Assembly: GCA_033856515.1 (NCBI GenBank)
Contig: JAWVEY010000055.1
Span: forward strand, 20,685 to 84,684
DNA: 64,000 nucleotides
Origin: JALZKA01 sp033856515
Lineage (GTDB): Bacteria; Actinomycetota; Thermoleophilia; Solirubrobacterales; 70-9
Direction of reading: 5' to 3'
Shown here piece by piece: positions 7,767 to 15,537 of this stretch. The position numbers were made by a program, and so were the translations under genes. Under the pieces are notes generated by a model that saw only the letters and a list, made by a program, of their open reading frames with translations, ran no database searches and was not told the origin of the DNA. Position 1 is the stretch's first letter. Every line of letters starts with the position of its first letter.

Positions 7767-8864
7767 GTGCGGGAGATAAGGCGGAGCGCTGCGATCGGTA
7801 CCTGCGTTGTCCTCGTGGCCGCCGGATGCGGAGGTGGCGACGAGCCCGGCGAGACGACCGACGATACGCCGCCCGCCGAGCCGGAGCTCGCGCTCGATGA
7901 GGTCGGCGAGTTCGAGGAGCCGATCGCGCTCACCAGTGCCAAGGACGGCTCGCTCTACGTCGGCGAGCGGGCGGGCATCGTCCGCCACCTGGACCCGGCG
8001 GGCAAAGAGGACCCCGAGGTTGTGCTCGACATCACCGGCGACGTCTCGACCGAAGGGGAGGGCGCCCTGTTGTCCCTTGCCCACTCGCCGAACGGCGACG
8101 AGATCTTCGTCACCTACGCGGGGCGCGACAAGAAGCTTCATCTCGAGGCGTTCGTTCCCGGGAACGAGAAGTCGCGCCGCGAGCTTCTGGCAATCGCTCA
8201 TCCGAACGAAGTTCACTGGGGTGGGCACCTGGAGTTCGGCGACGACGGGCTCCTGTACCTCTCGACGGGCGAAGGAGGCCCGGTCGCGCCGCGGCCGCTC
8301 GTCTCCCAGGACCCCAAGTCGCCATTGGGGAAGCTCTTCCGGCTCGATCCCAACGCCGCGAAGCCCGATCCTGAGCTGATCGCCCTCGGCCTGCGCAACC
8401 CGTGGCAGTTCTCGATCGACGGCACCGACATCTGGATCGGCGACGTCGGGGACTTCCAGCAGGAGGAGGTGGACCTTGCTTCAACGGAGGTGAAGGAGCC
8501 GCCCAACTACGGATGGCCGATCCTCGAGGGCACGGCCGAGACCGGGGTGGAGGACAAGGGCGAGCCGCTTGTGGAGCCGGTGCTGACCTATGAGCGCACC
8601 GGCCATCCCGACGACCCGAACTGCGCGATCACGGGAGGGCACGTCGTGCGAGATCCGGCACTCGAGCCCCTCGTCGGCCGCTACATCTACGTCGATTACT
8701 GCCGCGGCGTGATCGAGTCCGCGAAGCCGTCCGGCACCGGCCTCGGCGAACCCGAGCCGACGGGCCTAGAGCTACTTCGAATCGCTTCGTTCGCGCAGGA
8801 CGCCGAGGGGCACTCGTACGCGGTAGCGCTGACGGGAAAGGTCTACCGGCTGGTCTACGAGTAG
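7767..8864 (+). CDS. PQQ-dependent sugar dehydrogenase-like lipoprotein
   Basis: The protein begins with a short lipoprotein signal ending in LVAAGC, then a Gly/Asp/Glu linker and a six-bladed propeller of the glucose/sorbosone dehydrogenase family. Supporting motifs are GLRNPWQFSID, WIGDVGDFQQEEVD, YGWPILEG and GGHVVRDP...GRYIYVDYCRG. It would be anchored outside the membrane and oxidise a sugar or related polyol with PQQ or act as a binding propeller. The frame is open to a GTG at 7719, but the GTG at 7767 leaves room for a promoter between the divergent genes and puts the signal peptide at the N-terminus. No PQQ synthesis gene is in the window. Confidence 0.75.
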   Translation: MREIRRSAAIGTCVVLVAAGCGGGDEPGETTDDTPPAEPELALDEVGEFEEPIALTSAKDGSLYVGERAGIVRHLDPAGKEDPEVVLDITGDVSTEGEGALLSLAHSPNGDEIFVTYAGRDKKLHLEAFVPGNEKSRRELLAIAHPNEVHWGGHLEFGDDGLLYLSTGEGGPVAPRPLVSQDPKSPLGKLFRLDPNAAKPDPELIALGLRNPWQFSIDGTDIWIGDVGDFQQEEVDLASTEVKEPPNYGWPILEGTAETGVEDKGEPLVEPVLTYERTGHPDDPNCAITGGHVVRDPALEPLVGRYIYVDYCRGVIESAKPSGTGLGEPEPTGLELLRIASFAQDAEGHSYAVALTGKVYRLVYE

Positions 8865-8893
8865 AGGCGGCGCCCCCGCGCGGCCACGCGGTC

Positions 8894-8899
8894 TAGGGT
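8894..8899 (+). promoter_or_regulatory. -10-like hexamer of a likely leaderless gene
   Basis: TAGGGT ends eight bases before the GTG at 8908, which places the transcription start at or within a base or two of the start codon. Confidence 0.45.
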
Positions 8900-8907
8900 G
8901 CTCGTTC

Positions 8908-9795
8908 GTGGAGGACACGTCCGCTTTCGCAGAGGTAGGACTCCCCATCGCGCTCGCCGTGATCATGGTGAGCCTGGGGCTGGAGCTGACGCGGGCCGAC
9001 TTCCGGCGCATCTTCGTGTTCCCGCGCGGTGTGGCGATCGGCCTCTTGAACCTATGCCTGATCGCTCCGCTCCTGGCATTCGCCGTCGCCGAGCTCTTCG
9101 ACCTCGCCCCGATCCTTGCGATCGGCCTGGTGCTTCTTGGAGCAGCGCCGGGCGGAACCCTTGCGAATCTGCTGACCCACCTCGCAAAGGGCGACACCGC
9201 GCTCTCGGTGACGATGACGGCGATCTCGAGCCTCGGCGCGCTCGTGACCGTTCCGATCTACCTGAGCCTCGCCGCCGAGCATTTCTCGGGCTCCGACATC
9301 GGCGACATCTCGATGGTGGGGGTCGTTATCCGCGTCTTCTTCATCACGATCATCCCCCTGGCGCTTGGGATGTACCTCCGCGAGCGCTACCCCGAGGCAA
9401 CCGCCCAGCGAAAGGACACGCTGAAGAAGGTTGCATTCGTGGCGTTCCTCGTCGTTGTGATCGGCGCGGTCGCGAGCGAATTCGACGTCCTGAAGGACAA
9501 CTTCACGGATGTCGCCCTCGCGACCCTGGCCCTCAACGTCTCCGCGATGTCGGTCTCGTTTGGAATCGCGAAGCTCTCGCGGCTCAGCGACCGCCAGGCA
9601 ACGGCGATCGCGATGGAGCTGGGAATCCACAACTCGACGCTCGCCATCGCCGTCGCGGGCACGATCAACATCGACCTGGCGATTCCCGCTGCTGTCTACT
9701 CGGGCTTCATGTTCATCACGGCTGGCCTTTTCGCTCGCTTCATGGCGAAGCGAAATGGAGCCTTCGAGCCGGACCAGGCCCCGGCTCCGGCCTAG
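8908..9795 (+). CDS. Bile acid:sodium symporter (BASS/SBF) family transporter
   Basis: The 295-residue product has about nine to ten hydrophobic segments and begins without a signal peptide. Family features include LGAAPGGTLANLLTHLAKGDTALSVT near residues 78-103, the Na+-binding GAAPGG...N region of BASS proteins, and the C-terminal half motif AIAMELGIHNSTLAIAVA. Bacterial members move bile acids, pantoate, pyruvate or other organic anions with sodium. No ribosome binding site precedes the GTG, but a TAGGGT hexamer sits eight bases upstream. The gene stands alone; a small hairpin (CGCCG-TTCTTT-CGGCG at 9816-9831) follows it and may help end the transcript. Confidence 0.85.
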   Translation: MEDTSAFAEVGLPIALAVIMVSLGLELTRADFRRIFVFPRGVAIGLLNLCLIAPLLAFAVAELFDLAPILAIGLVLLGAAPGGTLANLLTHLAKGDTALSVTMTAISSLGALVTVPIYLSLAAEHFSGSDIGDISMVGVVIRVFFITIIPLALGMYLRERYPEATAQRKDTLKKVAFVAFLVVVIGAVASEFDVLKDNFTDVALATLALNVSAMSVSFGIAKLSRLSDRQATAIAMELGIHNSTLAIAVAGTINIDLAIPAAVYSGFMFITAGLFARFMAKRNGAFEPDQAPAPA

Positions 9796-9872
9796 CGCTT
9801 CTTCGATCTTTCTTACGCCGTTCTTTCGGCGCGCTTAGCGGCGCGCGATGTGATCCGTCACGACCTACTGAT

Positions 9873-9886
9873 GGGGCTTGAGCCCC
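9873..9886 (+). other. Short GC hairpin in the leader of the secreted protein gene
   Basis: GGGGCT at 9873-9878 and AGCCCC at 9881-9886 form a compact stem-loop immediately before the AAAGGAAG ribosome site of the next gene. It may stabilise or control the leader; nothing more can be said. Confidence 0.3.
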
Positions 9887-9908
9887 CTTGAGAAAGGAAG
9901 TAGTGACG

Positions 9909-10358
9909 ATGAAAAGAGCCTGGAGCGCGGTAAGGGCGAAAGGAAAGCTCGCGATCTCGATGGTCGTGGCTCTCTTGGTGCTTGCGGTCGGCGGCCTCTC
10001 TGTGGCCCTGGCGGCCGGCGGCGAGAACGGGAATGACGACCGCTCGGGTCGCGACGAGTTCGCGCCGCCCGGGCCGTTCAACAAAGCGGCGCCTGCCCCT
10101 GACCCGGAGCTGGAAGCCGAGATGGAGGAGTTCCGCGATTGCATGTCTGCCGAGGGTTTCGACCCACCGGAGCCGAGCGAGCGGCCGGACATCTCCGAAG
10201 GGCCACCGGAGGGCCTGAGCGACGCGCTTGAGAAGTGCCAGGACCTCCTGCCCGAGGGAATGCCTCCCGGTCCTCCCGGGATGGGCCCCCCGCCCGGAGG
10301 GATGCCCCCGCCCGGAGGCGCCATCGAGTGCAAGGCGCGGCCGGAAGGTCGGCGATGA
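9909..10358 (+). CDS. Secreted Pro-rich protein of unknown function, first gene of a two-component operon
   Basis: The 149-residue protein has a basic N-terminus, one hydrophobic segment of about 22 residues (signal peptide or anchor), an acidic central part with paired cysteines (RDCMSAEGF and LEKCQDLLPEG) and a C-terminal Pro/Gly-rich run with repeated MPPGPP/GMGPPPGG/MPPPGG units. The ATG at 9909 is chosen over the TTG at 9888 because AAAGGAAG lies eight bases before it. The response-regulator start lies only seven bases after its stop, so the three genes form one operon. A role as the extracellular sensor input or output of the system is an inference from position only. Confidence 0.65.
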   Translation: MKRAWSAVRAKGKLAISMVVALLVLAVGGLSVALAAGGENGNDDRSGRDEFAPPGPFNKAAPAPDPELEAEMEEFRDCMSAEGFDPPEPSERPDISEGPPEGLSDALEKCQDLLPEGMPPGPPGMGPPPGGMPPPGGAIECKARPEGRR

Positions 10359-10365
10359 TCCTGCC

Positions 10366-11043
10366 GTGACTTCGATTCTGATCGTCGACGACGAGCCAGG
10401 CGTGCGGGAGTCTCTGTCCCGCGCGCTCGGGCTCGAGCGCTACTCGGTCACCGAGGCAAAGGACGGGACTGAGGCGCTCGAGCGCATTGGCGAGCGCGCG
10501 TGGGATGCGATCGTTCTCGACGTCTCGATGCCCGAGCCCGACGGCCTCGAGGTATGCCGGCGCCTGCGTGCGCTCGGTGACGCGACGCCGGTTCTGATGC
10601 TCACGGCGCGCGACGCAGTTGACGATCGCGTCGCCGGCCTGGATGCCGGGGCCGATGACTACTTGGTCAAGCCGTTCGCGCTAAAGGAGCTCCTGGCGCG
10701 GCTCCGCGCGCTGCTTCGGCGAGTCGAGCCCCGGGAGGAGTCGTCTTTGAAGTTCGCGGACCTGGAGCTCGATCTCGGGACCCGGGAGGCTTCGCGGGCG
10801 GGAGAGCCGATCGATCTCACCCGGACCGAGTTCTCGCTGCTCGAGCTCCTCATGCGCAACCCGCGGCAGGTGCTCTCGCGCACGCAGATCTACGAGGCCG
10901 TCTGGGGGTACGACTTCGGCGCAGCCTCCAACTCGCTCGGCGTCTACGTCGGGTACCTGCGCCGAAAGACAGAAGCGGGAGGGAGGAGCCGGCTGATCAA
11001 TACGGCACACGGCGTGGGCTACGTCTTGAAAGAGCCCAAGTGA
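10366..11043 (+). CDS. OmpR/PhoB-family response regulator
   Basis: This 225-residue regulator has a receiver domain with the acidic pair D8-D9, phospho-acceptor D52 (VLDVSMP), the conserved Thr of MLTARD and K102 (YLVKPF), followed by a winged-helix DNA-binding domain from about residue 125 (LDLTRTEFSLLELL..., WGYDF, YVGYLRRK). It is a cytoplasmic transcription factor activated by the kinase encoded next. The GTG at 10366 starts directly at the receiver domain; the same frame continues upstream through the previous gene and is not used. It overlaps the kinase gene by four bases (GTGA). Confidence 0.92.
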   Translation: MTSILIVDDEPGVRESLSRALGLERYSVTEAKDGTEALERIGERAWDAIVLDVSMPEPDGLEVCRRLRALGDATPVLMLTARDAVDDRVAGLDAGADDYLVKPFALKELLARLRALLRRVEPREESSLKFADLELDLGTREASRAGEPIDLTRTEFSLLELLMRNPRQVLSRTQIYEAVWGYDFGAASNSLGVYVGYLRRKTEAGGRSRLINTAHGVGYVLKEPK

Positions 11044-12410
11044 GCCTGCGCCGCCGGCTCGCGATCACCGTCGCGGCAGCGGTCGCGGTGGCGCTGGCGG
11101 TGGCTGCGATCGTGGCCTACTTCGTCACGCGCTCTGAGCTTCGGGGCCAAGTGGATGATCGCTTGCGTGAGCAGGTGGGACAGATCCCTCCCGGTGGAGC
11201 GCCACCGGGCGAACCTGGAGGCCCGGTCGGCTCGGGCGGCCCGGGTGCGCCACCTCCATTCGAGGTTCCGCTCGCCGACGATCCCGACATCGGGCCCCCA
11301 TTCGCAATCAGGGTCGAGGACCCCGACGGTGACGTACTCATAGACGAGGGTGGCCTCGACGATGTCGAGCCCCTGCCGCCCCCAGGAGAAGAAGGCGAGT
11401 TCGTCTTCGAGGACGCAGAGTCGGATGGCGAGCACGTCCGCGTGGTGTCGGCGTCACTTCCGGAGGGCGGATCAATCTTGCTCGCCCGCTCGCTCGAGAG
11501 CGTCGATGACGCCCTTGGGACGTTGCGAGCGTTCCTGTTCCTGGTCGTGGTCGGAGGCGCTGGGTTGGCGGCCCTGGGCGCCAGGGTGATCGCGGGACGC
11601 CTCCTGGTGCCGGTGGGGCGGCTTACCGACGCCGCCGAGCACGTCTCGGAGACCGAGGACCTCAGCCGCCGGATCAAGGTCGAGGGCGACGACGAGCTCG
11701 CGCAGCTCGGCGACCGTTTCAACGCGATGCTCGAGCGCCTCGAGGACTCGCGACACGAGCTGGACGAAGCGCACGACGACCAGCGCCGCCTAATCGCCGA
11801 CGCCTCGCACGAGCTGCGAACGCCGGTGACGGCGCTTCGCACGAACATCGAGGTGATGGCCAAGGGCGGTCTTTCCGCCGACGACGAGCGGCGTGCGCTC
11901 GACGCCGCCTCGGCCCAGGCGGAGGAGCTCGGGGTCCTGATTGGTGACCTCATGGACCTGTCGAGAGGCGAGCCCGAGGAGCTCGAGTTCGAGGAGGTTC
12001 GCCTCGATCAGGTGGTCGGCGAGTCCGTCGAGCGCGCGCGCCGCAACTCGCCGGGCGTGAGGTTCGATCTCGAGGTGGAGCCAACGGTGGTGAATGGCGC
12101 ACCTGATCGCATCGCCCGAGCCGTGAACAACCTCCTCGCCAACGCTGCCCAGCACGGTCTCGGCGAGGCGGTCGAAGTGGGCGTCAAGAACGGGGTCGTC
12201 TCTGTTCGCGACCACGGCCCCGGCATCGATGCCACCGAAGCGGATCGCCTGTTCGACCGCTTCTATCGCGGCAGCGATGCGCGCCGCCGGCCGGGATCCG
12301 GGCTCGGCCTGGCGATCGTCCGACAGGTCGCGGACGCGCACGGCGCATCGGTTTCCGTTGCGCCCGCGGAGGGCGGCGGAGCCGTTTTCGAGCTTCGGTT
12401 CGACGCCTAG
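11040..12410 (+). CDS. HAMP-containing sensor histidine kinase
   Basis: The 456-residue kinase has TM1 at about residues 8-30, an extracellular Pro/Gly/Asp-rich sensor region of about 130 residues, TM2 at about 163-185, a HAMP segment to about 235, then the dimerisation helix with H257 (DASHELRTP) and an ATPase domain with the N-box (NNLLANAAQHG), DHGPGID and GSGLGLAIV. It phosphorylates the response regulator encoded just upstream. The sensor region is low-complexity and Pro-rich, like the secreted protein at the head of the operon, which suggests but does not show that the two interact outside the cell. The stimulus is unknown. Confidence 0.92.
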   Translation: MSLRRRLAITVAAAVAVALAVAAIVAYFVTRSELRGQVDDRLREQVGQIPPGGAPPGEPGGPVGSGGPGAPPPFEVPLADDPDIGPPFAIRVEDPDGDVLIDEGGLDDVEPLPPPGEEGEFVFEDAESDGEHVRVVSASLPEGGSILLARSLESVDDALGTLRAFLFLVVVGGAGLAALGARVIAGRLLVPVGRLTDAAEHVSETEDLSRRIKVEGDDELAQLGDRFNAMLERLEDSRHELDEAHDDQRRLIADASHELRTPVTALRTNIEVMAKGGLSADDERRALDAASAQAEELGVLIGDLMDLSRGEPEELEFEEVRLDQVVGESVERARRNSPGVRFDLEVEPTVVNGAPDRIARAVNNLLANAAQHGLGEAVEVGVKNGVVSVRDHGPGIDATEADRLFDRFYRGSDARRRPGSGLGLAIVRQVADAHGASVSVAPAEGGGAVFELRFDA

Positions 12411-12500
12411 CTGAGGCGCAGAAAACCGCCGTAGGGCAGAATGTTCCATCCTCAAGTGGGCTAGCCACAGCCCCCCGCCGAACAAGGAGTGACTCCCGAA

Positions 12501-14315
12501 GTGTCAGAAACCGCTGCCCCCGCGTCGAACGCGACCGAAAACGAGACCCTCAAAGGATGGGTTCAGGAGATCGCAACGCTGACCGGCGCCGAATCGGTCG
12601 CCTGGTGTGACGGCTCCGCCGAGGAATACGACCGGCTCTGCCAGGAGCTCGTCGACGCCGGCACGTTCCAGAAGCTTTCCGACGCGAAGCGCCCGAACTC
12701 TTACCTCGCGTGGTCCGACCCCTCGGACGTCGCTCGGGTCGAGGACCGCACCTTCATCTGTGCCGAGACCGAGGAGGAGGCAGGCCCGAACAACAACTGG
12801 CGCCCGCCCGAGGAGATGCGAGCGGAGATGAACCAGCTCTTCGAGGGAGCGATGAAGGGACGCACGATGTACGTCGTCCCGTTCTCGATGGGCCCGCTCG
12901 GCTCCGACAAGTCGCACATCGGCGTCCAGCTCACCGACTCCCCTTACGTGGTCGTCTCGATGCGGATCATGACCCGCATGGGGCAGGGCGCCCTGGACGC
13001 GCTTGGCGCGACGGGCGAGTTCGTCCCGTGCGTCCACTCCGTTGGCGCGCCGCTGGCTGAGGGCGAGAAGGACTCGCCGTGGCCGACCAATGCCGAGGTC
13101 AAGTACATCGTCCACTACCCGCAGTCCCGCGAGATCTGGTCGTACGGCTCGGGCTACGGCGGCAACGCCCTACTTGGCAAGAAGTGCCTGGCGCTGCGCA
13201 TCGCGTCGGCGATGGCCCGCGACGAGGGCTGGATGGCCGAGCACATGCTGATCCTCAAGCTGACCTCGCCCGAGGGCAAGGTCAAGTACGTGACGGGCGC
13301 GTTCCCGTCGGCGTGCGGCAAGACCAACCTCGCGATGCTGATCCCCACGCTAGAGGGCTGGGAGGTCGAGACCGTCGGCGACGACATCGCCTGGATGAAG
13401 TTCGGCGACGACGGGCGTCTGTACGCGATCAACCCGGAGGCCGGATTCTTCGGCGTCGCGCCCGGCACGGGCTACAAGACGAACCCGAACGCGATGGACG
13501 CGATCGAGAAGAACACGATCTTCACCAACTGCGCGCTCACCGACGATGGCGATATCTGGTGGGAGGGCATGACCGAGGAGCCGCCCGAGCACGCCATCGA
13601 CTGGCACGGCGAGGACTGGACGCCCGCGTCCGAGACCCCCGCGGCCCATCCCAACGCGCGGTTCACGGTCCCCGCCGCTCAGGCGCCTTCGATCGCCGCG
13701 GAGTGGGAGGACCCCGCGGGCGTTCCGATCGACGCATTCCTCTTCGGCGGGCGCCGTGCAACTGGCGTGCCGCTCGTGCGCGAGGCTTTCGACTGGGAGC
13801 ACGGCGTCTTCATGGGCGCGACGATGTCCTCGGAGCAGACGGCCGCCGCGTTTGGCACCGTTGGGCAGCTCCGCTTCGACCCCTTCGCGATGCTGCCGTT
13901 CTGCGGCTACAACATGGCCGACTACATGGCCCATTGGCTCAAGATCGGCGAGCAGGGTGATTCAGAGAAGCTGCCGCGGATCTTCTACGTCAACTGGTTC
14001 CGGAAGGACGAGGACGGCAAGTTCCTCTGGCCGGGATTCGGCGAGAACAGTCGCGTCCTCGAGTGGGTCTTTCGCCGCTGCGAGGGTGAATCGGAGGTCG
14101 TTGAGTCCCCGATCGGCTACGTGCCGGCGCCAGGTGAGATCAACACCGAGGGCCTCGACATCTCTGACGAGGCGATGCGCGAGCTCACGACCGTCGACGA
14201 GCAGGGCCTTCGCGATGAGCTGCCCCAGGTCGAAGAGCACCTGGCGAAGTTCGGCGACCGCCTGCCGCCCCCGGTGCGCGAGCAGTTCGAGGCGCTGAAG
14301 CAGCGCCTGGGCTAG
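12501..14315 (+). CDS. pckG: Phosphoenolpyruvate carboxykinase (GTP)
   Basis: The roughly 604-residue enzyme converts oxaloacetate and GTP to phosphoenolpyruvate, GDP and CO2, the entry step of gluconeogenesis. Diagnostic motifs are the substrate loop around RRATGVPLV, the P-loop FPSACGKTNLAML, the metal-binding GDDIAWMKFG, and FFGVAPGTGYKTNPNAM. Length matches GTP-type enzymes. The GTG at 12501 is preferred to the one at 12489 because the latter overlaps the AAGGAG ribosome site. The gene is alone in its transcription unit. Together with the acetate symporter and the ethylmalonyl-CoA pathway genes it completes a route from C2 units to sugars. Confidence 0.95.
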   Translation: MSETAAPASNATENETLKGWVQEIATLTGAESVAWCDGSAEEYDRLCQELVDAGTFQKLSDAKRPNSYLAWSDPSDVARVEDRTFICAETEEEAGPNNNWRPPEEMRAEMNQLFEGAMKGRTMYVVPFSMGPLGSDKSHIGVQLTDSPYVVVSMRIMTRMGQGALDALGATGEFVPCVHSVGAPLAEGEKDSPWPTNAEVKYIVHYPQSREIWSYGSGYGGNALLGKKCLALRIASAMARDEGWMAEHMLILKLTSPEGKVKYVTGAFPSACGKTNLAMLIPTLEGWEVETVGDDIAWMKFGDDGRLYAINPEAGFFGVAPGTGYKTNPNAMDAIEKNTIFTNCALTDDGDIWWEGMTEEPPEHAIDWHGEDWTPASETPAAHPNARFTVPAAQAPSIAAEWEDPAGVPIDAFLFGGRRATGVPLVREAFDWEHGVFMGATMSSEQTAAAFGTVGQLRFDPFAMLPFCGYNMADYMAHWLKIGEQGDSEKLPRIFYVNWFRKDEDGKFLWPGFGENSRVLEWVFRRCEGESEVVESPIGYVPAPGEINTEGLDISDEAMRELTTVDEQGLRDELPQVEEHLAKFGDRLPPPVREQFEALKQRLG

Positions 14316-14370
14316 AACCGGCGCGCGACGTAGCGCGCTCTATTACGATGCCGCGCTCCGGGGGGTTGAG

Positions 14371-15126
14371 ATGGCTTTTCGACTTCCCCAGAAACGTCTG
14401 ATTGCGGCTTTCGCGGCCGTCGCCTTCGTGATCGTTCCGAGCGCGATCGCGAGTGGCGCATCCATCACCCTCGAGGCCTCGAAGACCGAGCTCAAGCCGA
14501 ACCAGACCACCGACCTCTCGGGGACGCTCTCGGACACCTTGAGTTCCACCAGCGGCAAGACAATCACGCTTTACGCGACCCCGTATCCCTACGAGACGGA
14601 GGAGGTGGCCGGGACGACGACTACTACCCAAGGCGGGACCTTCTCCTTCCAGGACGTGGATCCCGCCATCAACACGCGCTACCGGGTCGCCTTCGACGGC
14701 GACGTCCTCGACGGCGACGCCACCAGCGGAAACGTCCAGATCTACCGCTTCATCAGGGACGACTACGACCTCGATGTGACTCGGGACGGATATGCCGAGG
14801 CTCGGATCGATCTCCTCTATCCGCCCGAGGTCCAGCCCGAGTACTACGTCGGGCGCAAGGACGTTTTCTGGTATTTCGGGAAGACCACACAGAATCGCTA
14901 CAAGCGTGTGGACCGGACCCGCTTCTTCGACACCAGCGCCGGCGTCGCGAGCGACGTCCGCTTCAGGCTTCCCCGAAGCCGCAAGGCCTACCGGTTCTTC
15001 TTCTTTCCGTGCGTCGAGGCGCCGGCGGAGGACATTGGCCTCGGAAACGAGGAGCCCGTGACGTGCCCGGGCTCGATCAAGGCCCGCTCGGCGAGGTCTG
15101 CCGCGCGAAGCGCCTACGCCGCGTAG
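14371..15126 (+). CDS. Secreted protein with an Ig-like N-terminal domain, function unknown
   Basis: The 251-residue protein has a signal peptide (basic start, hydrophobic run to about residue 28, cleavage near ASGAS) and then a repeat-like beta domain (KTELKPNQTTDLSGTL..., GGTFSFQDVDPAINTRYRVAFDGD) typical of bacterial Ig/CarbopepD-type folds. The C-terminal half is rich in Arg, Tyr and Phe with two cysteines (PCVEAP, VTCPG) that could form a disulphide. Its stop overlaps the convergent thioesterase gene inside the palindrome CTACGC-C-GCGTAG at 15114-15126. No function can be given. Confidence 0.65.
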   Translation: MAFRLPQKRLIAAFAAVAFVIVPSAIASGASITLEASKTELKPNQTTDLSGTLSDTLSSTSGKTITLYATPYPYETEEVAGTTTTTQGGTFSFQDVDPAINTRYRVAFDGDVLDGDATSGNVQIYRFIRDDYDLDVTRDGYAEARIDLLYPPEVQPEYYVGRKDVFWYFGKTTQNRYKRVDRTRFFDTSAGVASDVRFRLPRSRKAYRFFFFPCVEAPAEDIGLGNEEPVTCPGSIKARSARSAARSAYAA

Positions 15127-15524
15127 CGCTCGAGCCCAGCCCGCAGCGAATCCGGGATTGGGGCTTTCTCGCGCGTTTTCAGGTCAACCACCACGTGGCG
15201 AAGAGTGACCTCGGCGACCGCGTCGCCGTCGCGCTCGATGGCGATAAGCGTTGTGGAGGCAGTCGTGCCGATGCGCGTGACCGAGGCGACCAGTTCGACC
15301 TCTTCGTCGAACCGCAGGGGCGCCAGGTAGCGCACTTTCGCCTCGGCGACGACCATGTCGATCCCTCCTTCCTCCATAGCCGCCTGCCACGAGCCAAACG
15401 CCTCGCGATAGAGCTCGGTGATGGCGATGTCCGCGTAGGCCAGGAAGTTTGCGTTGAAAACGATCCCCTGCGGATCGCATTCGTGAAAGCGGACGCGAAG
15501 GGGATGTCGGAAGGCGCTGGACAT
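15114..15524 (-). CDS. YbgC/4HBT-type acyl-CoA thioesterase
   Basis: This 136-residue hotdog-fold protein has the 4-hydroxybenzoyl-CoA thioesterase signature HECDPQGIVFNANFLAY with the catalytic aspartate D17. It would hydrolyse a short or medium acyl-CoA in the cytoplasm. It starts 13 bases after the stop of the CBS-pyrophosphatase gene on the same strand and is probably co-transcribed with it. In the ethylmalonyl-CoA context a malyl-CoA thioesterase is needed by many organisms, but those known are usually lyase homologues, so there is no specific reason to assign that role here. Confidence 0.8.
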   Translation of the reverse strand: MSSAFRHPLRVRFHECDPQGIVFNANFLAYADIAITELYREAFGSWQAAMEEGGIDMVVAEAKVRYLAPLRFDEEVELVASVTRIGTTASTTLIAIERDGDAVAEVTLRHVVVDLKTREKAPIPDSLRAGLERYAA

Positions 15525-15537
15525 TCGGATCGCCGGC

